Shown: positions 1 to 8,966, numbered from the stretch's first letter. The stretch is 64,000 nt of DNA from Lachnospiraceae bacterium (GCA_014239155.1 JAAZZQ010000035.1:1-64000); one strand, 5' to 3'. The notes: generated by a model from the letters alone, not told the origin. Numbers and translations are program-made.

Positions 1-186
1 CGGATTTCTGCCTTTGGCAGAGTAAGCCTGATACAACAGAGTGTAATCTAATTCCTCCAATTCGTGGCTCAGCAGTCTGACGGAATCATCATCGGGAACA
101 ACACCTTCCAAACTTAATGGCAAAACCAGTTGATAAGTTGCACCAAGTTCGGTATAATTTTTATGGTATTTTAATTTACTTAACAT
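1..186 (-). CDS. IS1182-family-like transposase, N-terminal fragment
   Basis: The frame opens with ATG at 186-184 (MLSKLKYHKNYTELG...) and stays open to the window edge, giving 62 residues. The segment LVLPLSLEGVVPDDDSVRLL followed by LEELDYTLLYQAYSAKGRNP matches, from memory, the N-terminal DUF772-type region of IS1182/IS4-like DDE transposases. The DDE catalytic residues would lie beyond the window. Intactness cannot be judged. The frame is not in the supplied ORF set because it has no stop within the window. Confidence 0.7.
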   Translation of the reverse strand, partial: MLSKLKYHKNYTELGATYQLVLPLSLEGVVPDDDSVRLLSHELEELDYTLLYQAYSAKGRNP

Positions 187-191
187 ATCTT

Positions 192-197
192 ATTATA
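192..197 (-). promoter_or_regulatory. Extended -10 promoter of the transposase
   Basis: The minus strand reads TGGTATAAT, a TGN plus consensus -10 hexamer, only 5 bases before the ATG. No good -35 is seen. The transcript would be almost leaderless, as is common for tightly limited transposases. Confidence 0.5.
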
Positions 198-205
198 CCA
201 CACAT

Positions 206-237
206 AGCAGGTTCTTTGGAGCCTGCTTTTCTGTTTT
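206..237 (+). terminator. Hairpin with T-rich tail inside the IS end
   Basis: A 9-bp stem (206-214 with 219-227, one G-T pair) around the loop TTTG is followed by TTTTCTGTTTTT. It would stop transcription running rightwards through the IS towards the tail gene. Confidence 0.5.
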
Positions 238-321
238 TGGACATAAAAAGGAGCTATTGCTCTAGTAGTGTGATTATTCATCTACTTTTGCAACAGCCCC
301 TTTGTATATGGAGGTGATTTT

Positions 322-3198
322 ATTAACGCAGCAATAAAAACAAGCAAACTTAGTTTCTATAATGAATTGGGCATTTTAACTTTCAATGCAAAACAATTTG
401 ATACTGGGCGAATTTTTGTATTTTATATTATGGATAATGATGAACCATATGATATTAGAGGCTGTAAAACATATATACGCATACAAAAAGCAGATGGAAC
501 ACAATTTCAGAGTAATGTCTGTTGTAAAATTGATGGTATAAATAGCATTATCGTTGATACATCTATTGGAAATGGAAATCAAATTCTTGCTGCCTCTGGA
601 ATTAATCAATGTGAATTGCATCTTGAAGATGATAAAGGTCTCTGCCTTACTACATGGACATTTAACATTTATGTTGAGAAACGCGTACATAATGCTGAAA
701 ATTTATCTTCACATGATTCCTTTGATGTAATTGACAATATAGTTGCTGCGGAAAAAGATAGAATTGAAAGCGAAAAAATTCGTAAGCAGAATGAAGAACA
801 ACGCATTATTAACGAAAGTCAGCGCATTGATGAGGAAAATCTACGCCGAAGCAATGAAAATACAAGAAAAAATAATGAAGTTAATCGGGAAAATAACGAA
901 AATCAGCGCATTGATGAGGAAAATCTACGCAACCAGGCAGAACAGACACGTAATAATAACGAGAATACTCGTATCCTTCATGAAGATCTACGTATTGATG
1001 ATGAAACACAGAGAAAAGCTGAGGAAAAAATAAGACAGGATAATGAAAATGACAGAAAGAAGACATTTAATACAGTTTTATCCCAAGCACAAACGTATGC
1101 TACTTCTGCTTCTATTTCCGCTTATAATGCAAAAGATAGTGCAAAAATCGCTAAACTAAATGCAGATATTGCTATTGATAACAATATCTCATTGACAGCA
1201 TATGCTACTTCTGCCGAAAATTATATGGAAACTGCTAAAAGTTATGCTATTGGTACAAATAATGTTACTCGTCCAAATGATAATAAGGATAATAGTAAAT
1301 TTTATTCCGAATTAGCAAGACAGCTTACAGACAAAGCACAGAAGCTGTTAGAACAGGCGCAAAAGATAATAGCAGCGGCGTCAAGCGGGGCACTAATACC
1401 ATCTGGAACGGTTACATTTGAAAATTTGCCAACAGAACCACAAATTGGATATATGTACAATATCAGTAATGATTTTACAACAGATAACCATTTTATTGAA
1501 GGTGCGGGTATATTTTATCGTGCAGGCGCAAATGTTTATTGGACAAAAGACAACAGATGGGACATTATGGTTGGGGTACAAGTAACAGGCGTAAAAGGGG
1601 AAGCAGAAAGTATATATCATACCGGAAATGTAAATATTACGAAAGCAAATGTAGGATTAGGAAGTGTAAACAACACATCAGATAAAGATAAACCTATATC
1701 TACAGCACAACAAACAGCTTTAAATAACAAAATAAGCAAAACCGGAGATACAATGACAGGCGTGTTTACTTTACTTGGGAACCAATATACAGATGCTTTA
1801 AGAGCCGGAGGAATGAATGCTAATAATTCAAATATATATGCAATAAACAGTTTAATATTTAGGGACCTGTCTGAAAGTGCAACTGAAGGCATACAATTTT
1901 ATCGTGATGACTCACATGCTGACACATTGTATGGAAAAAACGGAGTGTTGTATTGGACTCTAAATAGAGCTTTTGGCACTCATGGTACAGACAGAATTGT
2001 CCTTACCAGTGAAAATTATGCTTCTTATGCCTTGCCAAAAGCAGGAGGTACAACAACAGGAAATTTAACCAGCCCAACATTTACAGCTAATACACCAATG
2101 ACCTTAACTAAAGGATTAGTGGACGGGCTTGGCAATGGAACGACAAAAGTATTTTCTAATGGCATAGCAATTTCAAATCGTACAATTAGAAGTGATTTAG
2201 GGTTTATACGGGTGACAGGAACCGGCGAAAGTGACACTGTGTTAGAAATTGCAACTGGCGATGATGGTGGCGTAGGCGAACGAATAGTGGCGCGACAGTA
2301 TAATACATCAAATGCAGTCGCTCATGAGCTTGTTTTATTAGGTAATAGTGGACAGACAGAATTTAATCAATACATAAAAGTTAATACACCTAATGGTACA
2401 GATGGAGAAGTACGTATTTTTCGCAATGGTAGTCAAAAAATGTATTTAGGTGTTGGAAGTGGAAATATCAATCATGGGATATGGGATAATGTTTTGAATA
2501 AATGGATGGTCTATTCAGATAATTCCAATACCTATTTAAATGGAACGGCTCAAAGTTCAAACACTATAATGATGCTTAATCAAAATGAAACAAAGATCCA
2601 AGGAAGATTTCACAATGATATATTGAGAAACTCACCCTTTACCATAATGGGTTGGGATAACGATGGCGATATTCATGGTTACGCATCTAGCAATCTTATT
2701 GTTAGGCGTGCTAGTGAAGCATTGGAAGATATTAACAACGATAGAATCGATAAATTTTATGCTAAATCAACTAGGCTTTTTGAATATTTTGGCAAGAATG
2801 GATTGGATAAACTATTAACCAGCGGAACGTTATACAACATATTTTCAACTAATTTGTCTTTACCTGCTGCGAATAAAGTAGCTAACTGTGTAGTGTCTGG
2901 AAATATCGGAGTGTACCTATTTCGCAATTCTACTAGTGCCGCTGTCACTAATAAATATATGGAAATTACTCTAGACGTAACCGATTCAAATAATAATGAA
3001 ATATATTACCAGACTTTTAACGCGCTAATGCCAAATACAGGCGTGCTTGGAAGAGTACATACAATAAGTTATAGCTTTCCCATACCAACAATAGCACAGG
3101 GTGTACTTACGTTTGCAATAAGTATTATGCAAAAAACAGGATCATCTATGTATTTATCAGAAAGCAAATCTTATTTGTATGCAAATGCATTTCTTTAA
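322..3198 (+). CDS. Phage baseplate upper/tail-fibre protein (BppU-like)
   Basis: This is a long phage receptor-binding or tail-fibre protein. The first about 120 residues (after a start like xNAAIKTSKLSF) resemble the BppU baseplate domain. About residues 140-240 form a long coiled coil of repeated heptads such as RIDEENLR and NNENTR. A collar-like segment follows, then stretches with PKAGGTTTGNL-type repeats and a C-terminal region likely to bind the host surface. The only canonical alternative start, TTG at 367, has no ribosome binding site. A strong GGAGGTG at 310-316 sits 7 bases before an in-frame ATT at 322, which restores the expected N-terminus. So the gene either uses ATT or has a mutated ATG. 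It is flanked by an IS and by a broken lysozyme gene, so the prophage is probably defective. Confidence 0.75.
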   Translation: MNAAIKTSKLSFYNELGILTFNAKQFDTGRIFVFYIMDNDEPYDIRGCKTYIRIQKADGTQFQSNVCCKIDGINSIIVDTSIGNGNQILAASGINQCELHLEDDKGLCLTTWTFNIYVEKRVHNAENLSSHDSFDVIDNIVAAEKDRIESEKIRKQNEEQRIINESQRIDEENLRRSNENTRKNNEVNRENNENQRIDEENLRNQAEQTRNNNENTRILHEDLRIDDETQRKAEEKIRQDNENDRKKTFNTVLSQAQTYATSASISAYNAKDSAKIAKLNADIAIDNNISLTAYATSAENYMETAKSYAIGTNNVTRPNDNKDNSKFYSELARQLTDKAQKLLEQAQKIIAAASSGALIPSGTVTFENLPTEPQIGYMYNISNDFTTDNHFIEGAGIFYRAGANVYWTKDNRWDIMVGVQVTGVKGEAESIYHTGNVNITKANVGLGSVNNTSDKDKPISTAQQTALNNKISKTGDTMTGVFTLLGNQYTDALRAGGMNANNSNIYAINSLIFRDLSESATEGIQFYRDDSHADTLYGKNGVLYWTLNRAFGTHGTDRIVLTSENYASYALPKAGGTTTGNLTSPTFTANTPMTLTKGLVDGLGNGTTKVFSNGIAISNRTIRSDLGFIRVTGTGESDTVLEIATGDDGGVGERIVARQYNTSNAVAHELVLLGNSGQTEFNQYIKVNTPNGTDGEVRIFRNGSQKMYLGVGSGNINHGIWDNVLNKWMVYSDNSNTYLNGTAQSSNTIMMLNQNETKIQGRFHNDILRNSPFTIMGWDNDGDIHGYASSNLIVRRASEALEDINNDRIDKFYAKSTRLFEYFGKNGLDKLLTSGTLYNIFSTNLSLPAANKVANCVVSGNIGVYLFRNSTSAAVTNKYMEITLDVTDSNNNEIYYQTFNALMPNTGVLGRVHTISYSFPIPTIAQGVLTFAISIMQKTGSSMYLSESKSYLYANAFL

Positions 3199-3221
3199 CA
3201 AAAAAGATTTAGGAGGGGACC

Positions 3222-3312
3222 ATGAAAGGAATCGATATTGCAAATTGAAACGAGATAAGCAGTTAACAGTCAGGTAGTAAAAGATGTAGGTGTAGAGTTT
3301 GCTTGTTTTCAA
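3222..3312 (+). pseudogene. Remnant of a phage GH25 lysozyme (endolysin)
   Basis: A good site (AGGAGGGG) precedes ATG AAA GGA ATC GAT ATT GCA AAT TGA, that is MKGIDIAN and then a stop where the family normally has Trp. About 17 bases later, in the +1 frame, NSQVVKDVGVEFAC (3265-3306) continues the expected beginning of a GH25 muramidase. The order tail fibre then endolysin is standard for phage. Everything downstream is missing, so this is a deleted and frameshifted fragment of about 30 codons. Confidence 0.6.
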
Positions 3313-3333
3313 TAAAATTGCTATTTAATGAAC

Positions 3334-3397
3334 TAGGTTCTTTAATCAGTGATGTTGTAAAATTATATACTTACAGCATCACTAACTAAAGAACCTA
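3334..3397. repeat. 64-bp imperfect inverted repeat
   Basis: Two 27-base arms (3334-3360 and 3371-3397) match at 24 positions in inverted orientation around a 10-base loop. The arms start with TAGGTTCTTTA. There is no T-tract, so it is not an ordinary terminator. It lies just beyond the lysozyme remnant and may mark a deletion junction or a small mobile element. Confidence 0.7.
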
Positions 3398-3598
3398 TAT
3401 TCAACTATTTAAGCTTAATAACATATAAAGACTGTCTCCATTTACAAATTGAAAAATCTCCAGTTTGTCTCCACACATGTCACAAACTACATTAATTTAT
3501 ACTAACTTATAACAAGTTATTGCGAAATTGTCATCACATATAAATACTTGAAACCACACGCTCTATCCCTAATAAACACAGCATTTTCAAGCATTTTG
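3398..3598. other. Intergenic spacer, prophage edge to metA
   Basis: Together with the lysozyme remnant and the inverted repeat this completes the 400-bp gap between the tail gene and metA. I see no further ORF, clear promoter or terminator in it. Confidence 0.5.
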
Positions 3599-4504
3599 TT
3601 ACCACTCATAAGGTGTCGCTTGGTACACGTAATAATTTAACCAATTCGTATATAAATTATTACTGTGAGAGCGCCATTGCAGATTCGGTTTCTGGGTTGA
3701 ATCGTCATTTGGATAATAATTTCTAGGAATATGTATTGGCAATCCTTTGTTTATGTCTCGCTTATATTCTGCGTCAAGCGTATATCTGTCATACTCTGGA
3801 TGTCCATTTACAAATATTTTCTTGCCATTCTCAGCATATGCAAGAAATACACCAGCCTCATTTGATTCGGCAAGCACAGTAATCTTATCGCAATTATGAA
3901 TATCAGAAGCGGGCGTCTCTGTGTGACGACTGTGTGGTGCCAGAAAATAATCATCAAAACCGCGCACAAGGGGTACTTTTCTATTCTGTACCTTATGGGA
4001 ATATAATCCAAACAATTTTTCGGAAAGTTGGCGTTTTTGAATGCCATAATAATAATAGAAACCTGCCTGAGCACCCCAACATATGTGAAGGGTAGAAGTC
4101 ACATGCTCTTGTGCCCAATCCATAATAGCACACACTTCCGCCCAATAGTCAACTTCTTCAAAAGGAATATCTTCCACTGGTGCACCTGTGATAATCAAGC
4201 CATCAAACCGTTTGTTTTGAATCTGCTCAAATGTTGTGTAAAATCGATTTAAATGATTCGCTGATGTGTTAAGGGACACATGACTTGTTACCATAAGGAA
4301 TGTAACGTCTACCTGTAGTGGTGTATTGGACAGTGCGCGCAGAAGTTGCAACTCTGTATCTTGCTTCACAGGCATTAAATTTAGGATACATACCTGCAAA
4401 GGTCTAATGTCCTGATGCATAGCACGATTTTCATCCATTACAAATATATTTTCATTTTCAAGTATTTCTTTTGCTGGCAAGTCACTTTGTACTTTAATTG
4501 GCAT
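3599..4504 (-). CDS. metA: Homoserine O-acetyltransferase (MetA family)
   Basis: This cytoplasmic enzyme acylates homoserine, the first committed step of methionine synthesis. Length (301 residues) and sequence match the MetA family throughout. The catalytic cysteine is Cys142 in HICWGAQAG and the His-Glu pair is His235/Glu237 in NGHPEYDRY. Residue 111 is Glu (GAPVEDIPF). In this family Glu111 is associated with acetyl-CoA and Gly111 with succinyl-CoA, so acetyl-CoA is the predicted donor. An AGGAG site lies 9 bases before the ATG. Only 52 bases separate it from ligA upstream, so no methionine riboswitch fits there; it is probably cotranscribed with ligA. Confidence 0.93.
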   Translation of the reverse strand: MPIKVQSDLPAKEILENENIFVMDENRAMHQDIRPLQVCILNLMPVKQDTELQLLRALSNTPLQVDVTFLMVTSHVSLNTSANHLNRFYTTFEQIQNKRFDGLIITGAPVEDIPFEEVDYWAEVCAIMDWAQEHVTSTLHICWGAQAGFYYYYGIQKRQLSEKLFGLYSHKVQNRKVPLVRGFDDYFLAPHSRHTETPASDIHNCDKITVLAESNEAGVFLAYAENGKKIFVNGHPEYDRYTLDAEYKRDINKGLPIHIPRNYYPNDDSTQKPNLQWRSHSNNLYTNWLNYYVYQATPYEW

Positions 4505-4556
4505 ATTTCTACACTCCTGTCTAAATAGTTGTTACAATTCAGCTATCATCTTGTTT

Positions 4557-6533
4557 CTACACTTCCATATCCAAATACTCTTTCATAAACTGTTCTTCTG
4601 TGACAATAGAAACGTTAAGTTCTTTTGCCTTTTTATTTTTTGAGGAATTGGAAGTGCTGTCATTGTTGATTAGGCAAAGCGTTTTTGAGGATACACTTCC
4701 TGCTACTTTTCCACCTTTTTTCTCAATCAAATCTTTTAATTCATTTCTGCTGCCAAAATGATTTAGATTTCCAGTGATTACAAAGGTCTTTCCCTCAAGT
4801 GTCTGCTCTTCCTCATTTATCTCCTCTTTCTGGATATGAACTTCCGTTAAAAGATTCTCAAATCTTTTATTGTTTTCCTCATTAGAAAAATAATCGACAA
4901 ACGCTTTTGCAATCACTTCTCCAATACCATCAATCATCGCAAGCTCTTCCACTGTTGCACAGCGCAGACTATCTAAATTAAAATCATAGAATCGACAGAT
5001 AACCTTTGCGTTTGCCAAACCAATATTTGCAATCCCTAAACTAAAAATTAACTTGGGCAACTCCACGTCTCTGGCGGTTTCTATGCTGTTGATTAACTTT
5101 TTATAAGAACGTTCTCCAAAGCCTTCCATTGCCACAATATCAGCCTTATATCTATCAAGGTGGAAAATGTCCTGATATTGATGAATAAATCCCTTTGCAA
5201 TAAATTTCTCAAGTGTTGCCTCTGATAAGCCATCAATGTTCATGGCATCACGACCTACAAAATGTGTAAACGACTTTATTTTCTTCGCATCACAGTCAGG
5301 ATTGGAACAGTATAGTGACTGCACTTCATTTACCGCGCGTATCTCTGTCGCGCCGCCACAGACAGGACAGACAGACGGTATCTCTATATTCTCACTTCCA
5401 GTAAGATTTTCAGCAATCTGGGGAATAATCATATTTGCCTTGTAAACAGTAATCTTATCTCCAATACCTAATTTGAGTGTCTTCAAGATACTAATATTAT
5501 GAACAGATGCCCTGCTCACAGTAGTACCTTCTAATTCAACTGGCTCAAAAATAGCAACTGGATTAATCAGTCCTGTGCGACTTGGGCTCCATTCAATTTC
5601 TTTCAATATAGTCTCCCGAATTTCATCTGCCCACTTAAATGCAATGGAATCGCGTGGAAACTTTGCGGTTCTTCCAAGGGAACGACCATAAACAATATCA
5701 TCATAAATCAATACCAATCCATCTGACGGAACATCATAAGTTTTAATACGTTCTTCATAATCAGATACAGCCGCAACAATATTACTGGCATTTACTTTTA
5801 CGTATGCAACAACATCAAATCCTTGACTAGAAAGAAATTCAAATTGCTTTTCCCGCGAGTTCTCAAAGTCGACACCCTCAGCCTTCACCAGTGCAAATGC
5901 ATAAAATCTTACATTTCGCTCTGCAGTAATCTGATTATTTAACTGTCTAACTGAGCCCGAACAGAGATTTCTTGGGTTTTTATATCTAGCTTCCACATCT
6001 TCAATATGACTGTTGATTTCCTCAAAATCCTGATATGTAATAACCGCTTCGCCTCTGAGAATCAACTCGCCCTGAAACTGAATTTTTAATGGAATATTTT
6101 TAAATACTTTTGCATTGTTGGTAATGACTTCCCCCACTTCACCATTTCCGCGCGTAACCGCCTTTAACAATTCTCCATTTTGATAAGTTAATACAATTGT
6201 AAGACCATCTAATTTCCAACTAAGCAGCCCTTCTTTGTCACCGAGCCAATCTTTTAGCGCTTCACGTTCCTTGGTTTTATCAAGAGAGAGCATTGGACTT
6301 TCGTGAGCTTCCTTGGGCAACTCATCCACAGCCTCGTATCCCACACTAATTGTAGGGCTACCTGCAAGAACCATGCCTGTTTCCTGCTCAAGAGACACCA
6401 ACGCATCATATAAGGTATCATACTCCAAGTTGCTCATAATTTCCCTGTCTTGCGTATAATATGCCTTTGAAGCTACTCTTAATTTCTCCACAAGTGCTTT
6501 CATCTGCTGTATTTTTTCAGTGTTTGCTTCCAT
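4557..6533 (-). CDS. ligA: NAD-dependent DNA ligase
   Basis: LigA seals nicks in DNA during replication and repair using NAD. The 658 residues contain, in order, the adenylation domain with the AMP-accepting lysine in SWKLDGLTIV (Lys107), an OB-fold region, a four-cysteine zinc finger (CPVC...CSNPDC), helix-hairpin-helix repeats (EGFGERSYKKL, IDGIGEVIAKAF) and a C-terminal BRCT domain (EGKTFVITGNLNHFGSRNEL). The usual ExKxDG motif reads SWKLDG here, so the sequence is a divergent LigA. GGAGGAAGT precedes the ATG. metA follows on the same strand. Confidence 0.95.
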   Translation of the reverse strand: MEANTEKIQQMKALVEKLRVASKAYYTQDREIMSNLEYDTLYDALVSLEQETGMVLAGSPTISVGYEAVDELPKEAHESPMLSLDKTKEREALKDWLGDKEGLLSWKLDGLTIVLTYQNGELLKAVTRGNGEVGEVITNNAKVFKNIPLKIQFQGELILRGEAVITYQDFEEINSHIEDVEARYKNPRNLCSGSVRQLNNQITAERNVRFYAFALVKAEGVDFENSREKQFEFLSSQGFDVVAYVKVNASNIVAAVSDYEERIKTYDVPSDGLVLIYDDIVYGRSLGRTAKFPRDSIAFKWADEIRETILKEIEWSPSRTGLINPVAIFEPVELEGTTVSRASVHNISILKTLKLGIGDKITVYKANMIIPQIAENLTGSENIEIPSVCPVCGGATEIRAVNEVQSLYCSNPDCDAKKIKSFTHFVGRDAMNIDGLSEATLEKFIAKGFIHQYQDIFHLDRYKADIVAMEGFGERSYKKLINSIETARDVELPKLIFSLGIANIGLANAKVICRFYDFNLDSLRCATVEELAMIDGIGEVIAKAFVDYFSNEENNKRFENLLTEVHIQKEEINEEEQTLEGKTFVITGNLNHFGSRNELKDLIEKKGGKVAGSVSSKTLCLINNDSTSNSSKNKKAKELNVSIVTEEQFMKEYLDMEV

Positions 6534-6623
6534 ACTTCCTCCATTCTTTTTTACAACTTATCAAAATCTTCTCGCGCAACAATAGATATTATAATAAATA
6601 CTATAATTTTTGCTACTTTGACA

Positions 6624-6652
6624 GTTACAGCTCAGCCCTGCTAAACTGTAAC
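6624..6652. repeat. Minimal 29-bp palindromic mobile element (copy E5)
   Basis: The element starts GTTACAG and ends CTGTAAC and folds into a single hairpin. It is flanked by perfect 8-bp direct repeats CTTTGACA (6616-6623 and 6653-6660). It belongs to the same family as the larger elements at 12646, 45535, 48300, 51472 and 51623. It overlaps the last codons of the pseudouridine synthase gene. Confidence 0.75.
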
Positions 6653-7360
6653 CTTTGACATTCCACATGCACAATAAAGTTTTGACAGCTCTTCCCCGCT
6701 AAGTTCTCGATATTCACCACATTTTAATCCAGCAAGTTCAATATTCATCACTCTAATACGCGTAAGGGACCTTACGCCATATCCAAAACATGCACACATA
6801 CGTCGAATCTGTCTGTTTAATCCTTGCGTCAATATCATTTTAAATGTATATTTTCCTATGTACTCTACACTGCATGGTCGTGTTGTCTCATGCAACTCTT
6901 TTAAATATACTCCCCTTGACAGTTTATCCAAAAATTCTTTCGTTATTTCCTTGTCCACCTTGACAAGATATTCCTTTTCATGATGGTTTGCACCTTTCAT
7001 CATTTGCTGTATCAATGTCCCATCATTTGTCATAAGAATCAATCCCTCAGATTCTTTGTCAAGGCGCCCCGCATAGGTAAGCCTTACGGGGTAATTGATT
7101 GCCTCCACAATTGTCTTTTCTGCATGTCGGTCTTTTTCTGTGCAAGTGATTCCGACTGGCTTATAATATGCAAGTACCACCTTTGCAGAAACTGGCTGTA
7201 TGCGCTTTCCATTCACTTCCACACAGTCTGATGTACACACTTGCATACCACTGACTGCCTTATTGCCATTGACTGTTACGCTTCCTTGCGCAATTAATTT
7301 ATCTGCATTTCTTCTGGAACAGATACCACATTCTGCAAGGTATTTATTTAATCGGGTCAT
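6641..7360 (-). CDS. rluF: 23S rRNA pseudouridine synthase, RsuA/RluF type
   Basis: The protein has an N-terminal S4 RNA-binding domain (TRLNKYLAECGICSRRNADKL) and a pseudouridine synthase domain with the catalytic Asp in GRLDKESEGLILMTNDG and the conserved LNRQIRRMCACFGY. It isomerises uridine in ribosomal RNA; RluF-type specificity is likely but not certain. The start is ATG at 7360, with GAGAGGA 6 bases upstream; an upstream in-frame ATG at 7393 has no good site. The final residues Val-Thr-Val and the stop codon come from an inserted 29-bp mobile element; without it the protein would end three residues earlier. Confidence 0.88.
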   Translation of the reverse strand: MTRLNKYLAECGICSRRNADKLIAQGSVTVNGNKAVSGMQVCTSDCVEVNGKRIQPVSAKVVLAYYKPVGITCTEKDRHAEKTIVEAINYPVRLTYAGRLDKESEGLILMTNDGTLIQQMMKGANHHEKEYLVKVDKEITKEFLDKLSRGVYLKELHETTRPCSVEYIGKYTFKMILTQGLNRQIRRMCACFGYGVRSLTRIRVMNIELAGLKCGEYRELSGEELSKLYCACGMSKVTV

Positions 7361-7389
7361 TTTGTTCCTCTCAATAAAATCATTTCTAA

Positions 7390-7821
7390 TCACAAAAATT
7401 TTTTTAATCTGTTAATTGTTTTTTCTTCAAATGCAACCAGTTCTCGAGCAACTTCCATTGATGTATTTCCAGAATTTTGATGGCGATTCATTGATTTCCA
7501 CATATTGGTAATGCCCTTGTTGCTGCCCTGTATCATAATCTCTGCAATTTTACTTGTACTGCAATTTGTAAGTGTGTTCATTTGAATACTGCCTTTGAGC
7601 ATCATGTCCTGCACGCTACTGGCATGATACCCCTCCGCCCGCTCGCGTTGTAATCGGTCTGTTGCCTTGTTTTGTATTACAGAATACAAAAGCTTTTCCT
7701 TGGAAAGCTCCTGCAACAGCTCATCATTGTGAACCATCTGAGATACTGTTTCAATCGCATTAATTGCCATACTGGAATTTTTCTGAACCTCTTTTAAAAT
7801 CTCCTGATCATCTTTTTTCAT
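7390..7821 (-). CDS. Small helical protein of unknown function
   Basis: I do not recognise this 143-residue protein. It is predicted to be almost entirely alpha-helical and charged, without signal peptide or membrane segment. It contains the stretch KATDRLQRERAEGYHA and several Met/Asn-rich helices. Three ATGs lie close together; the one at 7821 is preferred because AAAGGATG is 8-9 bases upstream, whereas the first (7830) overlaps that site. It ends about 30 bases before the start of the pseudouridine synthase gene and is probably cotranscribed with it. Confidence 0.7.
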   Translation of the reverse strand: MKKDDQEILKEVQKNSSMAINAIETVSQMVHNDELLQELSKEKLLYSVIQNKATDRLQRERAEGYHASSVQDMMLKGSIQMNTLTNCSTSKIAEIMIQGSNKGITNMWKSMNRHQNSGNTSMEVARELVAFEEKTINRLKKFL

Positions 7822-7883
7822 AGCCATCATCCTTTCTTTCTAAACGATTCGTGATAGCTATATTATCACCAGTATTTAACAGC

Positions 7884-8939
7884 TTATGCCTGTATATCCG
7901 TATTCTCCCATACTGTGTTTTCCACTTCGCCTGTCAGAACTTCCAATTTTTCTTTTTCCTGCTCAAAAGGATATACAACGCCCCACTGTGCGCGCAATTC
8001 ATCCATCTGTTTCATAATGCGAATTATCTCATTATGCGGCATTTCCCAGCACTCTTTCTCTCCTTTTTCAATGGCTTCAAGGCTAGAATATACTTCATAT
8101 TCATAGCCTGTAATCTGTTTGGGCGCTTTGATTGTCTTTCCCGCCTTACATTCTGCATCGTACACTGTAATGGACTCAAAATTATTAATATTTTCTATTA
8201 CAATATATCCTTTTGGTCCATATATCACACCTCTTCTGTCACTATATCCATACATTGTACTGTTGAGCACTGCCATCTTACCATCTTTGTAAGTAAGCGT
8301 AATACTTTCCGAAGCATCTACTCCAGAATCTGTCAAAATACAGGAAGAATCCATTCGCTCAACTTCTTTTCCAAACATCATCGCCGCAAAATTTAGTACA
8401 TACACACCCAAATCAAGCAATGTTCCACCTGCAAGTGCAGGCTCTATTAGTCTTTTTTTATCAGAAATAGCATAGCTCAAATTGGCTGTCAACATTGTTG
8501 GCTCTCCAATTATGCCCGAATTAATAACGCCTTTAATGGTGGTAAGCATTGGCATATACCGAACCCACATTGCCTCTGTCACAAATACATTTTTTTCCTT
8601 TGCAAGCATTAAAATTTCCTCTGCCTGTGCTGCATTTGCAGTAAAAGCCTTCTCACACAGTACGTGTTTGCCATTTTCTATACACAATTTCATATTTGCA
8701 TAATGTTCTGAATGTGGCGTTGCAATATAAACCAAATCAATTTTATCATCTAATACCAACTCTTCATAAGAAGTATAAGCTACTTTAATACCATATTCAT
8801 TCGCAAATTTCTGTGCGCGTTCCTCACTTCTTGACGCTACACCATAGCACTTTACATTTTTCATTTTTTTGATAGTGTTCGCCATAACGCCTGCAATTTT
8901 ACCGGTTCCCAAAATACCGATACGCTTTTGTTTAAACAT
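7884..8939 (-). CDS. Gfo/Idh/MocA-family NAD(P)-dependent oxidoreductase
   Basis: The N-terminus carries a Rossmann nucleotide-binding motif (RIGILGTGKIAGVMA) and the protein continues with the dimerisation/substrate fold of this family, including the EKAFTANAAQAEEIL region with its conserved Lys (CEKAF). Members oxidise or reduce sugars, inositols or related alcohols; the substrate cannot be told from sequence. The start is ATG at 8939, preceded by AAGGACACAAGC; the longer frame to 9023 covers a hairpin repeat and has no ribosome binding site. No operon partner is obvious. Confidence 0.85.
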   Translation of the reverse strand: MFKQKRIGILGTGKIAGVMANTIKKMKNVKCYGVASRSEERAQKFANEYGIKVAYTSYEELVLDDKIDLVYIATPHSEHYANMKLCIENGKHVLCEKAFTANAAQAEEILMLAKEKNVFVTEAMWVRYMPMLTTIKGVINSGIIGEPTMLTANLSYAISDKKRLIEPALAGGTLLDLGVYVLNFAAMMFGKEVERMDSSCILTDSGVDASESITLTYKDGKMAVLNSTMYGYSDRRGVIYGPKGYIVIENINNFESITVYDAECKAGKTIKAPKQITGYEYEVYSSLEAIEKGEKECWEMPHNEIIRIMKQMDELRAQWGVVYPFEQEKEKLEVLTGEVENTVWENTDIQA

Positions 8940-8966
8940 GCTTGTGTCCTTACCTTTCCTATTCAA

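Larger units (their letters stand above)
1..303 (-). mobile_element. Partial IS1182-like insertion sequence, cut by window edge
   Basis: The minus strand carries the first 62 codons of a transposase, preceded by an extended -10 box. About 100 bp upstream is a terminal sequence reading GGGGCTGTTGCAAAAG on the minus strand (plus 285-300), a typical end for this IS group. The right boundary is placed near 300-303 by that end; no second end is visible because the element runs off the window. It lies immediately before the ribosome binding site of the phage tail gene, so it probably cut that gene off from its phage promoter. Confidence 0.7.

Noticed and set aside
117-317. 66-residue plus-strand ORF at the left edge
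   Set aside because: It lies antisense to the transposase start and across the IS end; composition is that of a shadow frame.
743-1033. Lysine-rich ORF and CRISPR-like repetition at about 800-1030
   Set aside because: The repetition is the codon-level image of the coiled-coil heptads of the tail protein; repeat lengths and spacers are not those of a CRISPR array.
4530-4545. GTTACAATTCAG near the ligA stop as another mobile element
   Set aside because: One end matches the family, but there is no partner end and no duplication; at most a relic.
4505-4556. SAM or T-box riboswitch in front of metA
   Set aside because: Only 52 bases separate metA from ligA, with no room for a riboswitch fold.
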